Of a stretch of 23,559 bases of DNA, positions 6,165 to 14,144 are shown piece after piece. The position numbers and the translations under genes were made by a program. Position 1 is the first letter of the stretch; each line of letters starts with the position of its first letter. The DNA is taken from NCBI GenBank assembly GCA_964650695.1, contig CAZYVA010000018.1:1-23559 (forward strand). Reading direction: 5' to 3'. The notes below the pieces were generated by a model, which made no database searches, was not told the origin of the DNA, and was given only the letters and a program-made list of their open reading frames with translations. Source of the stretch: CAZYVA01 sp964650695 (GTDB lineage Bacteria > Bacillota > Clostridia > Lachnospirales > Lachnospiraceae).

Positions 6165-7718
6165 TTATTGGGGAGGCGCCGTGAATATCAGCAGCGATTC
6201 CCCCGTCATCTCTTTCGGCTTCTCCATCCCCATCAGATCGATCAATGTCGGGACAATGTCCGCCAGGCGTCCGCCCTCGCGGAGCCGGTAAGACGAACCC
6301 GCGTTCACCAGAAGGAACGGCACGGGATTGGTCGTATGGGCGGTAAAGGGTTCCCCCGTTTCCTCGTCGATCATCTGTTCCGCATTTCCATGGTCGGCGC
6401 AGATAAACATCTGCCCGTCCACCTCCTTGATGGCGTCCACCGCTTTCCCGACACACGCGTCCACCGCTTCAATCGCCTTGATGGCCGCCGCCTCCACACC
6501 GGTATGCCCGACCATATCCGGGTTGGCAAAATTGATGATGATCACATCATACAAGCCGGAACGGATGGCTTCCACCAGCTTTTCACATACCTCGTAGGCG
6601 CTCATCTCAGGCTTCAGGTCATACGTCGCTACTTTCGGTGAATCAACCAGGATCCGGGTCTCCCCTTCGTTTGGTTTTTCCACGCCGCCGTTAAAGAAAA
6701 ACGTCACATGGGCGTACTTTTCTGTTTCTGCGATCCGCGCCTGCTTCAGGCCATTCTTTGCCAGGAATTCCCCGAAAGTATTTGTGATCTCTTCCTTGAC
6801 AAAGGCAATCTGTTTGTTCGGGATCGTGACGTCATATTCGGTAAAGCAGACGTAAGTAGCCCGGATCCTTTTTCCCCTGTCAAATCCGTCAAAATCATCC
6901 GCGCAGAATGCCCGGGTGATCTCCCTCGCGCGGTCCGGGCGGAAATTGAAAAAGATAATGGAATCGCCATCTTCGATCACTGCCAGAGGCTTCCCCTCTT
7001 TTTCCACCACAACCGGGAGCACAAACTCATCGGTCACGTCCTTGTCATAGGAAGCCTGGATCCCTGCCGGGGCGCTTTCTGCCCGCACCCCCTCGCCGTA
7101 AACGAGCGCGCGGTATGCCTTTTCGACACGCTCCCAGCGGTTATCACGGTCCATGGCATAGTAACGCCCCATCACGGTCGCCACCTCTCCAACGCCGACT
7201 TCCTTCATCTTTGCTTCCAGCTCTTCTACATACTCTTTGCCGGATGCCGGCGGCGTGTCCCGCCCGTCCAGGAAACCATGCACATATACCTTTTTGATCC
7301 CCTGGCGCTTTGCAAGCGCCAAAAGCCCGTAAAGGTGGGTATTGTGGCTGTGTACGCCTCCGTCCGATACCAGTCCGTACAAATGCAGGGCGCTGTTATT
7401 CTTCTTTACATTTTCACAGGCTGACAAAAGCGCTTTGTTTTCAAAAAAATCCCCGTCCTGGATCGATTTCGTGATCTTTGTCAGATCCTGGTAGACAATC
7501 CTGCCCGCCCCCATATTCAGATGGCCGACCTCGGAATTGCCCATCTGCCCTTCCGGAAGCCCGACCGCCATCCCGCTGGCATTGCCCTTCACAAACGGGC
7601 ATTCCGCCATCAGCCTTTCCATCACCGGCCGCTTCGCCTGCGCGATTGCATTTCCTTCTCTCTTTTCATTCAGCCCGTAACCATCCAGGATCATCAGCAC
7701 TGTTGGTTTTTTCCTCAT
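6165..7718 (-). CDS. gpmI: 2,3-bisphosphoglycerate-independent phosphoglycerate mutase
   Basis: A glycolytic and gluconeogenic enzyme that interconverts 3- and 2-phosphoglycerate using two Mn2+ ions. It is 517 residues, the usual length. Alkaline-phosphatase-superfamily motifs are in place: the metal ligand Asp12 in LDGYG, the phosphorylated Ser62 in MGNSEVGHLNMG, DGRDTPP in the insert domain, INFANPDMVGHTG, and CADHGNAEQM near the C-terminus. The start has AAGGAG about 9 nt upstream. It is the last gene of the gap-pgk-tpiA-gpmI cluster, 98 bp after tpiA. Enolase, often the next gene in such operons, is absent, as the cluster ends against tmcAL. Confidence 0.97.
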   Translation of the reverse strand: MRKKPTVLMILDGYGLNEKREGNAIAQAKRPVMERLMAECPFVKGNASGMAVGLPEGQMGNSEVGHLNMGAGRIVYQDLTKITKSIQDGDFFENKALLSACENVKKNNSALHLYGLVSDGGVHSHNTHLYGLLALAKRQGIKKVYVHGFLDGRDTPPASGKEYVEELEAKMKEVGVGEVATVMGRYYAMDRDNRWERVEKAYRALVYGEGVRAESAPAGIQASYDKDVTDEFVLPVVVEKEGKPLAVIEDGDSIIFFNFRPDRAREITRAFCADDFDGFDRGKRIRATYVCFTEYDVTIPNKQIAFVKEEITNTFGEFLAKNGLKQARIAETEKYAHVTFFFNGGVEKPNEGETRILVDSPKVATYDLKPEMSAYEVCEKLVEAIRSGLYDVIIINFANPDMVGHTGVEAAAIKAIEAVDACVGKAVDAIKEVDGQMFICADHGNAEQMIDEETGEPFTAHTTNPVPFLLVNAGSSYRLREGGRLADIVPTLIDLMGMEKPKEMTGESLLIFTAPPQ

Positions 7719-7776
7719 TCTTCCACGCTCCTTTTACAGTCCGTCGTTACAATTCCCAGCCATGCAAGAGGACAAA

Positions 7777-7807
7777 GGGCTGCCGCAAAAGAATTCCGCG
7801 GCAGCCC
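7777..7807 (-). terminator. Strong hairpin between tpiA and gpmI (partial terminator candidate)
   Basis: A perfect 10-bp GC-rich stem, GGGCTGCCGC / GCGGCAGCCC, has an 11-nt loop and starts 9 nt after the tpiA stop codon. On the minus strand it is followed by TTTGTCCTCTT, a broken U-tract. It could terminate part of the transcripts or protect the 3' end of the upstream message, lowering gpmI relative to tpiA. Confidence 0.6.
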
Positions 7808-7816
7808 CTGGCTCCT

Positions 7817-8563
7817 TTAATAATTTACGATCTTCCCAAAATCCGCCTTGAGGGATGCCCCGCCTACAAGCCCGCCGTCAATGTCCGCCTGCGCAAACAG
7901 CTCCGCCGCGTTCCCGGCATTGACAGAACCGCCGTACTGGATCCGGATTTCCTGCGCTGTCGCCTCATCGTAGACCTCCGCGACGCACGAACGGATCCCG
8001 GCGCAGACTTCCTCCGCCTGACCTGTGGTCGCTGTCTTCCCGGTCCCGATCGCCCAGATCGGCTCATAGGCGATCACCATTTTCTTTGCCTGATCCGCAG
8101 TGACATTCCAAAGCCCAACCTTCACCTGCTGGCGGATAAAGTCCATCGTCACCCCTTGTTCCCTCTGCTCCAGCGTCTCGCCGCAGCACATGATCGGCGT
8201 GAGGCCATGCTCAAACGCTTTCCGGACCTTTTTATTGACGATCCCGTCTGTCTCCGCAAAATACTCTCTTCTCTCGGAATGTCCGATAATCACGTATTCC
8301 ACTCCGGCATCCGTCAGCATGTCCGGGGCAATCTCGCCCGTGTACGCGCCCTTCTCCTCATAATACATGTTTTCCGCCCCAACCTTGATATTGCTGCCCT
8401 TGCAAGCCTCCACAACCGGGACGATATCGATCGCCGGCACGCAGAACACAACATCCACATCATCATTGGCCACCAGCGGTTTCAGTTCTTCCACCAAAGC
8501 AACTGCCTCGCTCGGCGTCTTGTTCATCTTCCAGTTCCCCGCTATGATTTTCTTCCTGTCCAT
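7817..8563 (-). CDS. tpiA: Triosephosphate isomerase
   Basis: A glycolytic TIM-barrel enzyme that interconverts dihydroxyacetone phosphate and glyceraldehyde 3-phosphate. It is 248 residues, normal length. Active-site residues are visible: Asn10 and Lys12 in AGNWKMN, His95 in IIGHSERRE, and Glu167 in AYEPIWAIGTGKTAT. The phosphate-binding GGSVN and GGLVGGASL motifs sit near the C-terminus. The start ATG follows AAAGGAGGAG at good distance. It lies 65 bp after pgk with no terminator between, so the two are co-transcribed. Confidence 0.98.
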   Translation of the reverse strand: MDRKKIIAGNWKMNKTPSEAVALVEELKPLVANDDVDVVFCVPAIDIVPVVEACKGSNIKVGAENMYYEEKGAYTGEIAPDMLTDAGVEYVIIGHSERREYFAETDGIVNKKVRKAFEHGLTPIMCCGETLEQREQGVTMDFIRQQVKVGLWNVTADQAKKMVIAYEPIWAIGTGKTATTGQAEEVCAGIRSCVAEVYDEATAQEIRIQYGGSVNAGNAAELFAQADIDGGLVGGASLKADFGKIVNY

Positions 8564-8628
8564 CTATGCTCCTCCTTTTCCTGCCTGTTTTGAAAACTTC
8601 CTGCATCTGCCCCGCTGATACACCGCTT

Positions 8629-9822
8629 TTATCTGTCATTGGCCGCCGCTACGCCTGGAAGCTCCTTGCCCTCCAGGAATTCAAGGGAAGCGCCGCCTCC
8701 TGTAGAGATATGCGTCATCTTCCCGCCGTAGCCAAGCTGGTTGACCGCCGCCGCCGAATCGCCGCCGCCGATGATCGTGACCGCATCCGTGTCCGCCAGC
8801 GCCTTTGCCATCGCTTCCGTCCCCGCCGCGAAATTCGGCATCTCAAAGCAGCCCATCGGCCCGTTCCATACGACCGTCCTCGCATCCTTCACAGCCCCGC
8901 CAAACAGCTTCGCTGTCTCCGGCCCGATATCAAGCCCTTGCCAGCCGTCCGGGATATCCCCGGCTTTCACCACTTTTTTATTGGCATCATTGGAAAAATC
9001 ATCTGCGATGACCGTGTCCACCGGAAGCAAAAGCTTGACTCCTTTTTCTTCTGCTTTCCTGATCATCTTCAACGCGTATTCGCAGTAATCCGCCTCCAGC
9101 AAGGACTTCCCAACGCTTCCGCCCTGCGCCTTGCTGAACGTATAAGACATGCCGCCGCCAATCATCAGGGTATCGACCTTTTCCAACAGGTTCTCGATCA
9201 CGGAAATCTTGCTGGAAACCTTTGCCCCGCCAAGGATAGCCACAAACGGCCGCTGCGGGTTATCGACCGCGTTCCCAAGGAAATCGATCTCTTTCTGCAT
9301 GAGGTATCCGACAACCGCAGTATCCACATACTTCGCCACGCCCACATTGGAGCAATGCGCACGGTGCGCCGTCCCAAACGCGTCATTGACAAATACATCG
9401 CAGATAGAGGCCAGCTCCTTGCTGAAAGCCTCGCCGTTCTTTGTCTCTTCGGCACGGTAACGGGTATTTTCCAGCAAGAGGATCTCCCCGTCCTGCATCG
9501 CGTCCACCGCCGCTTTCACAGAAGCATCCACCACGGTATCGCTGGGGACAAACTTCACTTCCTGCCCAAGCAGCTCAGACAGGCGCACAGCCACCGGCGC
9601 CAGCGACATCTCCGGCTTCGGCTCTCCCTTTGGCTTCCCAAGATGGGAGCAGAGGATCACCCTGCCGCCGTCCGACGCCAGTTTTTTAATCGTAGGGAGT
9701 GCGGCAACCAGGCGGTTTTCATCGGTAATCTTTCCATCGATCAACGGAACATTGAAATCACATCTGCAAAGCACCCTTAAGCCCTTTACCTGGATGTCAT
9801 CCACTGATTTTTTATTCAGCAT
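8629..9822 (-). CDS. pgk: Phosphoglycerate kinase
   Basis: Moves the acyl phosphate of 1,3-bisphosphoglycerate to ADP in glycolysis. It is 397 residues, normal length, with two Rossmann-like lobes. Substrate-binding signatures are RCDFNVPL near residue 20, SHLGKPKG near 60, ENTRYRAEE near 118 and NDAFGTAHRAH near 145. Nucleotide-lobe signatures are ILGGAKVSSKI, WNGPMGCFE, and GGGDSAAA followed by STGGGASLEFLEGK. The start has a strong AGGAGGAG site. That site lies only a few nucleotides beyond the T-tract of the gap-pgk hairpin, so folding there could influence both read-through and translation of pgk. Confidence 0.98.
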   Translation of the reverse strand: MLNKKSVDDIQVKGLRVLCRCDFNVPLIDGKITDENRLVAALPTIKKLASDGGRVILCSHLGKPKGEPKPEMSLAPVAVRLSELLGQEVKFVPSDTVVDASVKAAVDAMQDGEILLLENTRYRAEETKNGEAFSKELASICDVFVNDAFGTAHRAHCSNVGVAKYVDTAVVGYLMQKEIDFLGNAVDNPQRPFVAILGGAKVSSKISVIENLLEKVDTLMIGGGMSYTFSKAQGGSVGKSLLEADYCEYALKMIRKAEEKGVKLLLPVDTVIADDFSNDANKKVVKAGDIPDGWQGLDIGPETAKLFGGAVKDARTVVWNGPMGCFEMPNFAAGTEAMAKALADTDAVTIIGGGDSAAAVNQLGYGGKMTHISTGGGASLEFLEGKELPGVAAANDR

Positions 9823-9846
9823 TCTATTCTCCTCCTAATGAACCTT

Positions 9847-9873
9847 AAAAAGTCCGGCCCACATTGACCGGAC
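9847..9873 (-). terminator. Intrinsic-terminator-like hairpin between gap and pgk
   Basis: On the minus strand GTCCGG (9873-9868) and CCGGAC (9857-9852) form a 6-bp GC-rich stem with a 10-nt loop, followed at once by TTTTT (9851-9847). The hairpin ends 24 nt before the pgk start codon. No separate pgk promoter is evident in the 157-bp gap, so read-through or controlled antitermination is needed to express the rest of the operon. Confidence 0.75.
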
Positions 9874-9979
9874 CCTTTTGTAACATGAGTCTTTTCTGTC
9901 CGTAACTGAGATTGATCTGGCATACAGCATCATCAAGCCTGCCCGTATCCTATAGGGCAAACCCCATCCCCGCAAAGCA

Positions 9980-10993
9980 TTACGCCAACTCTGCAAAATA
10001 CTTGATCGTGCGGACCATCTGGCTGGTGTAGGAATTCTCATTGTCATACCAGGAGACAACCTGCACTTCCGTCGTGCCGTTGTCTAACGGAAGCACCATC
10101 GTCTGGGTCGCATCAAACAGGGAACCGTACCTCATGCCGATCACATCGCTGGATACGATTTCGTCTGTGTTGTAGCCAAAGGACTCCGTAGAGGCCGCTT
10201 TCATCGCCGCATTGACCCCCTCCGCCGTCACATTGCCCTCTACGACCGCTGTCAGGATCGTGGTAGAGCCGGTCGGGGTCGGGACACGCTGCGCCGCGCC
10301 GATCAGCTTGCCCTTCAGTTCCGGGATGACAAGGCCGATCGCCTTTGCCGCGCCTGTACTGTTGGGGACGATATTGACCGCTGCCGCGCGGGATCTCCTC
10401 AGATCGCCTTTCCGCTGCGGCCCGTCCAGCGTCATCTGGTCGCCGGTATACGCATGGATCGTCTGCATGATGCCGGATTTGATCGGCGCAAAATCGTTCA
10501 ACGCCTTTGCCATCGGGGCCAGGCAGTTCGTCGTGCAGGAAGCCGCGGAAATCACCGTATCCTCCGGCTTTAACTCTGTGTGGTTCACATTGTATACGAT
10601 TGTCGGCAGGTCATTGCCTGCAGGCGCGGATATGACAACTTTCCTCGCCCCGGCTTTCACATGCGCGGATGCTTTCTCTTTGGAAGTATAGAAACCGGTA
10701 CACTCAAGGACAACGTCTACGCCGATCTCTCCCCACGGAAGCTCCTGCGCGTTCGCCTTTGCGTAAATCTTGATCTCTTTCCCATCGACGATGATCGAAT
10801 CCTCCGTGGACTCAACCTTGTCACACAAAGCATACCTGCCCTGTGATGAGTCGTACTTCAGCAAATGTGCAAGCATCTTCGGGGAAGTCAGGTCGTTGAT
10901 GGCTACAACCTCATATCCTTCCGCCCCGAACATCTGCCTGAACGCCAGACGCCCAATCCGTCCAAATCCATTGATCGCTACTTTTACTGCCAT
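9980..10993 (-). CDS. gap: Glyceraldehyde-3-phosphate dehydrogenase, NAD-type
   Basis: Oxidatively phosphorylates glyceraldehyde 3-phosphate to 1,3-bisphosphoglycerate in glycolysis. It is 337 residues, normal length. The N-terminal Rossmann motif INGFGRIGRL is followed by VAINDLT, whose Asp34 at the end of the second strand favours NAD over NADP. Catalytic Cys153 is in SAASCTTNCLAP, and the activating His180 in QTIHAYTGDQ. The C-terminal WYDNENSYTSQMVR is typical. AGGAGG lies 8 nt before the ATG. It is the first gene of the glycolytic cluster. The usual upstream regulator cggR is missing: a PHP phosphatase gene lies there instead. Confidence 0.98.
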   Translation of the reverse strand: MAVKVAINGFGRIGRLAFRQMFGAEGYEVVAINDLTSPKMLAHLLKYDSSQGRYALCDKVESTEDSIIVDGKEIKIYAKANAQELPWGEIGVDVVLECTGFYTSKEKASAHVKAGARKVVISAPAGNDLPTIVYNVNHTELKPEDTVISAASCTTNCLAPMAKALNDFAPIKSGIMQTIHAYTGDQMTLDGPQRKGDLRRSRAAAVNIVPNSTGAAKAIGLVIPELKGKLIGAAQRVPTPTGSTTILTAVVEGNVTAEGVNAAMKAASTESFGYNTDEIVSSDVIGMRYGSLFDATQTMVLPLDNGTTEVQVVSWYDNENSYTSQMVRTIKYFAELA

Positions 10994-11080
10994 GATTCAT
11001 TCCTCCTAAAGTTTTGTTTCGTCAAGTGTCAGTTCTGATAATTTCCCTTCGTCTTTGTTAAAGAATCATCAACCAGAGCC

Positions 11081-11109
11081 ATTGTACTAAATTTTATACA
11101 AAATTTCAA
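11081..11109 (-). promoter_or_regulatory. Sigma-A promoter for the gap-pgk-tpiA-gpmI operon
   Basis: On the minus strand the -35 is TTGAAA (11109-11104) and the -10 is TACAAT (11086-11081), with a 17-bp spacer rich in A and T. The predicted start near 11074 gives a leader of about 80 nt. The leader holds a small TCAGAACTGA imperfect palindrome but no CggR-type operator that I can recognise. Confidence 0.85.
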
Positions 11110-11162
11110 GCCCTTTTCCAATTTTAAGCCATCGGCGTGTTCCCAACCACGGCCCCTCCCTC

Positions 11163-11969
11163 CTACATGATTTTGCGAAAGCTGGGGACCCTTTGCTGAA
11201 ATTCGGTATAATACCTGAATCCGCAGGCTTCTAAGACCTCGGAAGCTTTCGCGAAATCATACGCGATATGCTCCGGCCTGTGCGCGTCCGACCCGACAGT
11301 GATGATTTCCCCTCCCAGCTTCCGGTAACGCTTCAGGATGTCCGGATGGGGATGCGCGAACGCAAGACCGTACTTCCATCCCGCTGTATTGAGCTCGATC
11401 CCTTTGCCAAGTTCGATCACCCGTCTCAGGATCGCATCGATTTCCTCCGAAAACCTCTGGTACGAATATCGCTCTGCCTGGGTTTTCCCATACCTTACCA
11501 TGTAATCCATATGCCCCAGCACGTCGAAATCCGAAAATCCCCTGATGTCCTCATACATCTCTTGAAACATGAGATGATAAACCTCCTCGTCCGGGCGGTT
11601 TTGAAATGGGATCCCTGTAGAAGCGTCGTTCCCTTCCAGGGAATGGGCGGAGCAGATCACAAAATCAAACGGATGATCCCCCACCAGCCTCTCGAAAAAC
11701 CCGCCCAGATGTGGCCGTATCCCGGCTTCAATGCCTATGCGGATCTTCATTTGCCCCCGGTATTTTTCTTTCAAGGGCTGCAATACCCGGAAATATTCCT
11801 CCACGTCAAAAATGTTCTCCGGCCCCCACGCAAACTCATCCTTGTCATAATGGTCGGTAAAACACACCGCCGAAAGCCCCCGTTCCAACGCCCCGCGTAC
11901 CATCGTCTCCGGCGTGCTCTCTGAATCGTGGGAAAAACAGGTATGCATATGCGCATCTGTCCGTATCAT
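11163..11969 (-). CDS. PHP-family histidinol-phosphatase-like phosphoesterase
   Basis: A cytoplasmic metal-dependent phosphoesterase, 268 residues, close to the HisJ/HisK type of histidinol phosphatase. Metal-binding PHP motifs are all present: DAHMHTCFSHDS (5-16), FTDHYD with His40, GIEAG with Glu81, CSAHSL with His109, LGHMDY with His153, and GSDAHRPEH with Asp228 and His230. I chose the ATG at 11969 because GGAGGGG sits just upstream. An in-frame ATG at 12026 lies inside the promoter. It stands alone with its own promoter and no other histidine genes nearby. Histidinol phosphate is therefore the most likely substrate by family, but another small phosphate ester is possible. Confidence 0.85.
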   Translation of the reverse strand: MIRTDAHMHTCFSHDSESTPETMVRGALERGLSAVCFTDHYDKDEFAWGPENIFDVEEYFRVLQPLKEKYRGQMKIRIGIEAGIRPHLGGFFERLVGDHPFDFVICSAHSLEGNDASTGIPFQNRPDEEVYHLMFQEMYEDIRGFSDFDVLGHMDYMVRYGKTQAERYSYQRFSEEIDAILRRVIELGKGIELNTAGWKYGLAFAHPHPDILKRYRKLGGEIITVGSDAHRPEHIAYDFAKASEVLEACGFRYYTEFQQRVPSFRKIM

Positions 11970-12016
11970 GCTTCCCCTCCTGTCCTCTCGTAGCTGAATC
12001 CTTTTTTCCACTCCGT

Positions 12017-12045
12017 ACCATAGCACGCACCTTTTTACATGTCAA
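12017..12045 (-). promoter_or_regulatory. Sigma-A promoter for the PHP phosphatase gene
   Basis: On the minus strand a perfect -35 TTGACA (12045-12040) is followed after 17 bp by the -10 TATGGT (12022-12017). The start would be near 12010, about 41 nt before the chosen ATG. Confidence 0.8.
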
Positions 12046-12194
12046 GAATTTCCTGCTTCGCAGTCCGCTTTGCAAGAAATACACAGCTTCTTACGTGCAA
12101 GCACGGCGAGTCTATAGATTTATTGCAGATTGGCCGTGAATTAAGAACTGTTTTTTGGAAGATTACGATTATGCTAGCCTCTGTGCCAGAGATT
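12046..12194. other. Non-coding spacer between two divergent promoters
   Basis: This is the middle of a 353-bp divergent intergenic region. It holds two short symmetrical elements: CGTGC-AA-GCACG, and CTCTG-TGC-CAGAG just upstream of the kinase -10. Either could be an operator, but there is no further support. No tRNA, small gene with a ribosome binding site, or mobile remnant was seen. Confidence 0.4.
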
Positions 12195-12203
12195 TGGTAC
12201 AAT
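12195..12203 (+). promoter_or_regulatory. Extended -10 promoter for the nucleoside kinase gene
   Basis: TGG directly before TACAAT (12198-12203) makes an extended -10 element. At 17 bp upstream there is only TAGCCT, so no usable -35 is present. The start near 12210 would give a leader of about 113 nt. Confidence 0.6.
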
Positions 12204-12208
12204 AAAAA

Positions 12209-12261
12209 GGTAAGGGGCGTTTTTGCAAAACAGACGGTAAATACCGCCCCGCACCGTTACC
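12209..12261 (+). other. Folded 5' leader of the nucleoside kinase mRNA
   Basis: GGTAA-GGGGCG (12209-12219) can pair with CGCCCC (12245-12250) and TTACC (12257-12261). This gives 11 pairs interrupted by a 6-nt bulge on the 3' side. It begins at or near the predicted transcription start. The apical part contains TTTTGCAAAA and CGGT-AAAT-ACCG, which could form competing stems. No known riboswitch family is recognised. Confidence 0.45.
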
Positions 12262-12322
12262 ATGGGCGGCCTCCAAGGCTGCGGAAAATAACGATGGATC
12301 TAGAGCATGGAGGGACATTGAT

Positions 12323-13990
12323 ATGAGCCAGACAGTTTACCGGGTCTCCGTCGGAGACCATGTTTACGAATACCCACAAGGAACGTCCTATCTCCGGATC
12401 GCGGAGGACTTTCAGGCGGATGACCCTTGCGATATCGTTCTTGCTTTTGTGGACGGAAAATTACAGGAATTGAACAAACGGCTGAAAAAAAACTGCCGGA
12501 TGTCCTTTGTGAGCGTAGCGTCGGACAGCGGGCATATGGCTTACCGAAGAAGCATGAGCTTCCTGATGGTCAAAGCGGTCTACGATGTGGCGCACCATGA
12601 AAACATCGAAAAAGTCCGCGTCCACTTTTCCGTTGGGAAAGGGTTTTACTGTACAATCAAAGGAAATGTGGCCTTGGACCAGGTGTTTTTAGGACAGGTG
12701 GAGGAGCGGATGCGGGAGCTTGTCCGTATGGATCTGCCGATCGAAAAGCATACGGTCCATACCCATGACGCGATCGAACTGTTCCATGAGTATGGGATGT
12801 ATGACAAGGAGAAACTGTTTTATTACCGCCGGGCGTCCAGGGTCAATATTTACCGTATGAACGAGTTTGAAGATTATTATTATGGTTATATGGTTCCAAG
12901 CACGGGATACCTGAAATATTTTAAGTTGTATCTTTATGATGAAGGGTTTGTGCTGCAGATGCCGGAACAGGATACGCCGGACAGGCTGCCTGCATTCGCC
13001 CCGCGCAAGAAACTGTTCCAGGTGCGTAAAGAAGCGGTAAAATGGGGAGATATGCAAGGAATCGAGACCGTTGGCGACTTAAACGAACAGGTGACGAAAG
13101 GCGACGTCCAGCAGTTGGTCCTGGTGCAGGAGGCTTACCAGGAAAAAAAGATTGCGGAGATCGCAGAGATGATCTGCGGCCGGCCGGAGGTAAAGTTTAT
13201 CCTGATCGCAGGGCCGTCGTCTTCCGGGAAAACGACCTTTTCCCACCGGCTATCCATCCAGCTGCGTGCCAATGGGATGTCGCCGCACCCGATTGCCGTG
13301 GACAATTATTTTAAAGAACGGGAGGAAACGCCCAGGGATGAAAACGGGGAATACGATTTTGAATGTCTTGGGGCGGTGGACGTGGCGTTGTTCAACAGAC
13401 AGATGCAAGGACTCCTGGATGGGCAATCCGTCGTGCTTCCGACCTTCAATTTCCGCACAGGGCATAAGGATTTCCAGGGCGCTCCAAAAAAGCTCGGAAA
13501 AAATGATGTCCTGGTGATCGAAGGGATCCATTGCCTGAACCCGGAGCTTACCAAGCTGCTGCCAGATGCACATAAATTTAAAATCTACATCAGCGCCCTG
13601 ACCCAGTTAAATATTGATGAACACAACCGGATCCCCAGTACGGATGGGCGGCTGCTGCGCAGGATCGTGCGGGATTCACGCACAAGGGGGACCAATGCCA
13701 GGGAAACGATCCGCAGATGGGATTCCGTGCGCAGAGGGGAGGAAAACAACATTTTCCCCTATCAGGAGGAAGCGGACATGATGTTCAACTCTGCCCTGAT
13801 CTACGAGCTGGCAGTCCTGAAGCCTTACGTAGAGCCGCAGTTATTTGTGATCGACAGAGGGTGCCCGGAATATGTGGAGGCCAAGCGGCTGCTGAAATTC
13901 CTGGACTATTTTGTGGGGATCGGAAGTGAGAACGTCCCGCCAAATTCCCTGCTGCGGGAATTTGTGGGAGGCGGATGCTTTGGCCTGTAA
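12323..13990 (+). CDS. Nucleoside (uridine-type) kinase with TGS-like and ThrRS-like N-terminal domains
   Basis: A cytoplasmic protein of 555 residues with a three-part build. Residues 1-65 resemble a TGS/ubiquitin-like domain. About 70-230 resembles the second additional domain of threonyl-tRNA synthetase. About 285-490 is a phosphoribulokinase/uridine kinase domain. The P-loop is GPSSSGKTT (297-305, Lys303). Then come VDNYFKER, a Walker-B-like VLVIEGIHCL, and the lid region RRIVRDSRTRGTNARETIRRW. The kinase likely phosphorylates a nucleoside such as uridine or cytidine. What the tRNA-synthetase-like front does is unknown, though the architecture itself is known in Clostridia and Thermotogae. 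GGAGG precedes the ATG by 9 nt. It is followed by spoIVA in the same direction after 154 bp. Confidence 0.88.
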   Translation: MSQTVYRVSVGDHVYEYPQGTSYLRIAEDFQADDPCDIVLAFVDGKLQELNKRLKKNCRMSFVSVASDSGHMAYRRSMSFLMVKAVYDVAHHENIEKVRVHFSVGKGFYCTIKGNVALDQVFLGQVEERMRELVRMDLPIEKHTVHTHDAIELFHEYGMYDKEKLFYYRRASRVNIYRMNEFEDYYYGYMVPSTGYLKYFKLYLYDEGFVLQMPEQDTPDRLPAFAPRKKLFQVRKEAVKWGDMQGIETVGDLNEQVTKGDVQQLVLVQEAYQEKKIAEIAEMICGRPEVKFILIAGPSSSGKTTFSHRLSIQLRANGMSPHPIAVDNYFKEREETPRDENGEYDFECLGAVDVALFNRQMQGLLDGQSVVLPTFNFRTGHKDFQGAPKKLGKNDVLVIEGIHCLNPELTKLLPDAHKFKIYISALTQLNIDEHNRIPSTDGRLLRRIVRDSRTRGTNARETIRRWDSVRRGEENNIFPYQEEADMMFNSALIYELAVLKPYVEPQLFVIDRGCPEYVEAKRLLKFLDYFVGIGSENVPPNSLLREFVGGGCFGL

Positions 13991-14087
13991 CCCCCCACGC
14001 CGCATGGGTGTTTTGCCAGGAAGGAAAGCGGGACTGGCGCATAAGGTATCCGTCATTTCCCGCCGGTGCGCAAAAAGCTACTTTCAA

Positions 14088-14116
14088 GTATAAAAGAAAA
14101 CGGGTACGCATAGACT
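14088..14116 (+). promoter_or_regulatory. Sigma-E-like sporulation promoter for spoIVA
   Basis: GTATAAA (14088-14094), a 14-bp spacer and CATAGACT (14109-14116) resemble the B. subtilis sigma-E pattern KMATATT-N14-CATACANT. The -10 differs at one position, and the -35 matches at about four of seven. The start would fall near 14123, 22 nt before the ATG. spoIVA is a sigma-E gene in B. subtilis, which supports the call. No sigma-A promoter is visible in the 154-bp gap. Confidence 0.6.
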
Positions 14117-14144
14117 GTATCAGCAGGATTAAGGGGGTATCGGC

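Noticed and set aside
7478..9780. Long open frames on the plus strand opposite gpmI, tpiA and pgk (up to about 400 codons)
   Set aside because: They mirror highly conserved glycolytic genes on the other strand, their products are rich in Arg, His and Pro without any known domain, and they lack ribosome binding sites. They arise from GC-rich codon use.
11087..11162. Terminator after the PHP phosphatase gene
   Set aside because: Only a bulged GGC-CGTG/CACGCC stem is seen, followed by TTAAAATT rather than a run of T. It is too weak to call.
12039..12326. A 95-codon plus-strand frame in the intergenic region before the nucleoside kinase
   Set aside because: It begins within the -35 of the PHP-gene promoter, spans the kinase promoter and folded leader, has no ribosome binding site and resembles no known protein.
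13991..14087. Terminator after the nucleoside kinase
   Set aside because: Several inverted repeats exist (for example GCGGGA/TCCCGC and GCGCA/TGCGC), but the loops are long and no T-tract follows any of them.
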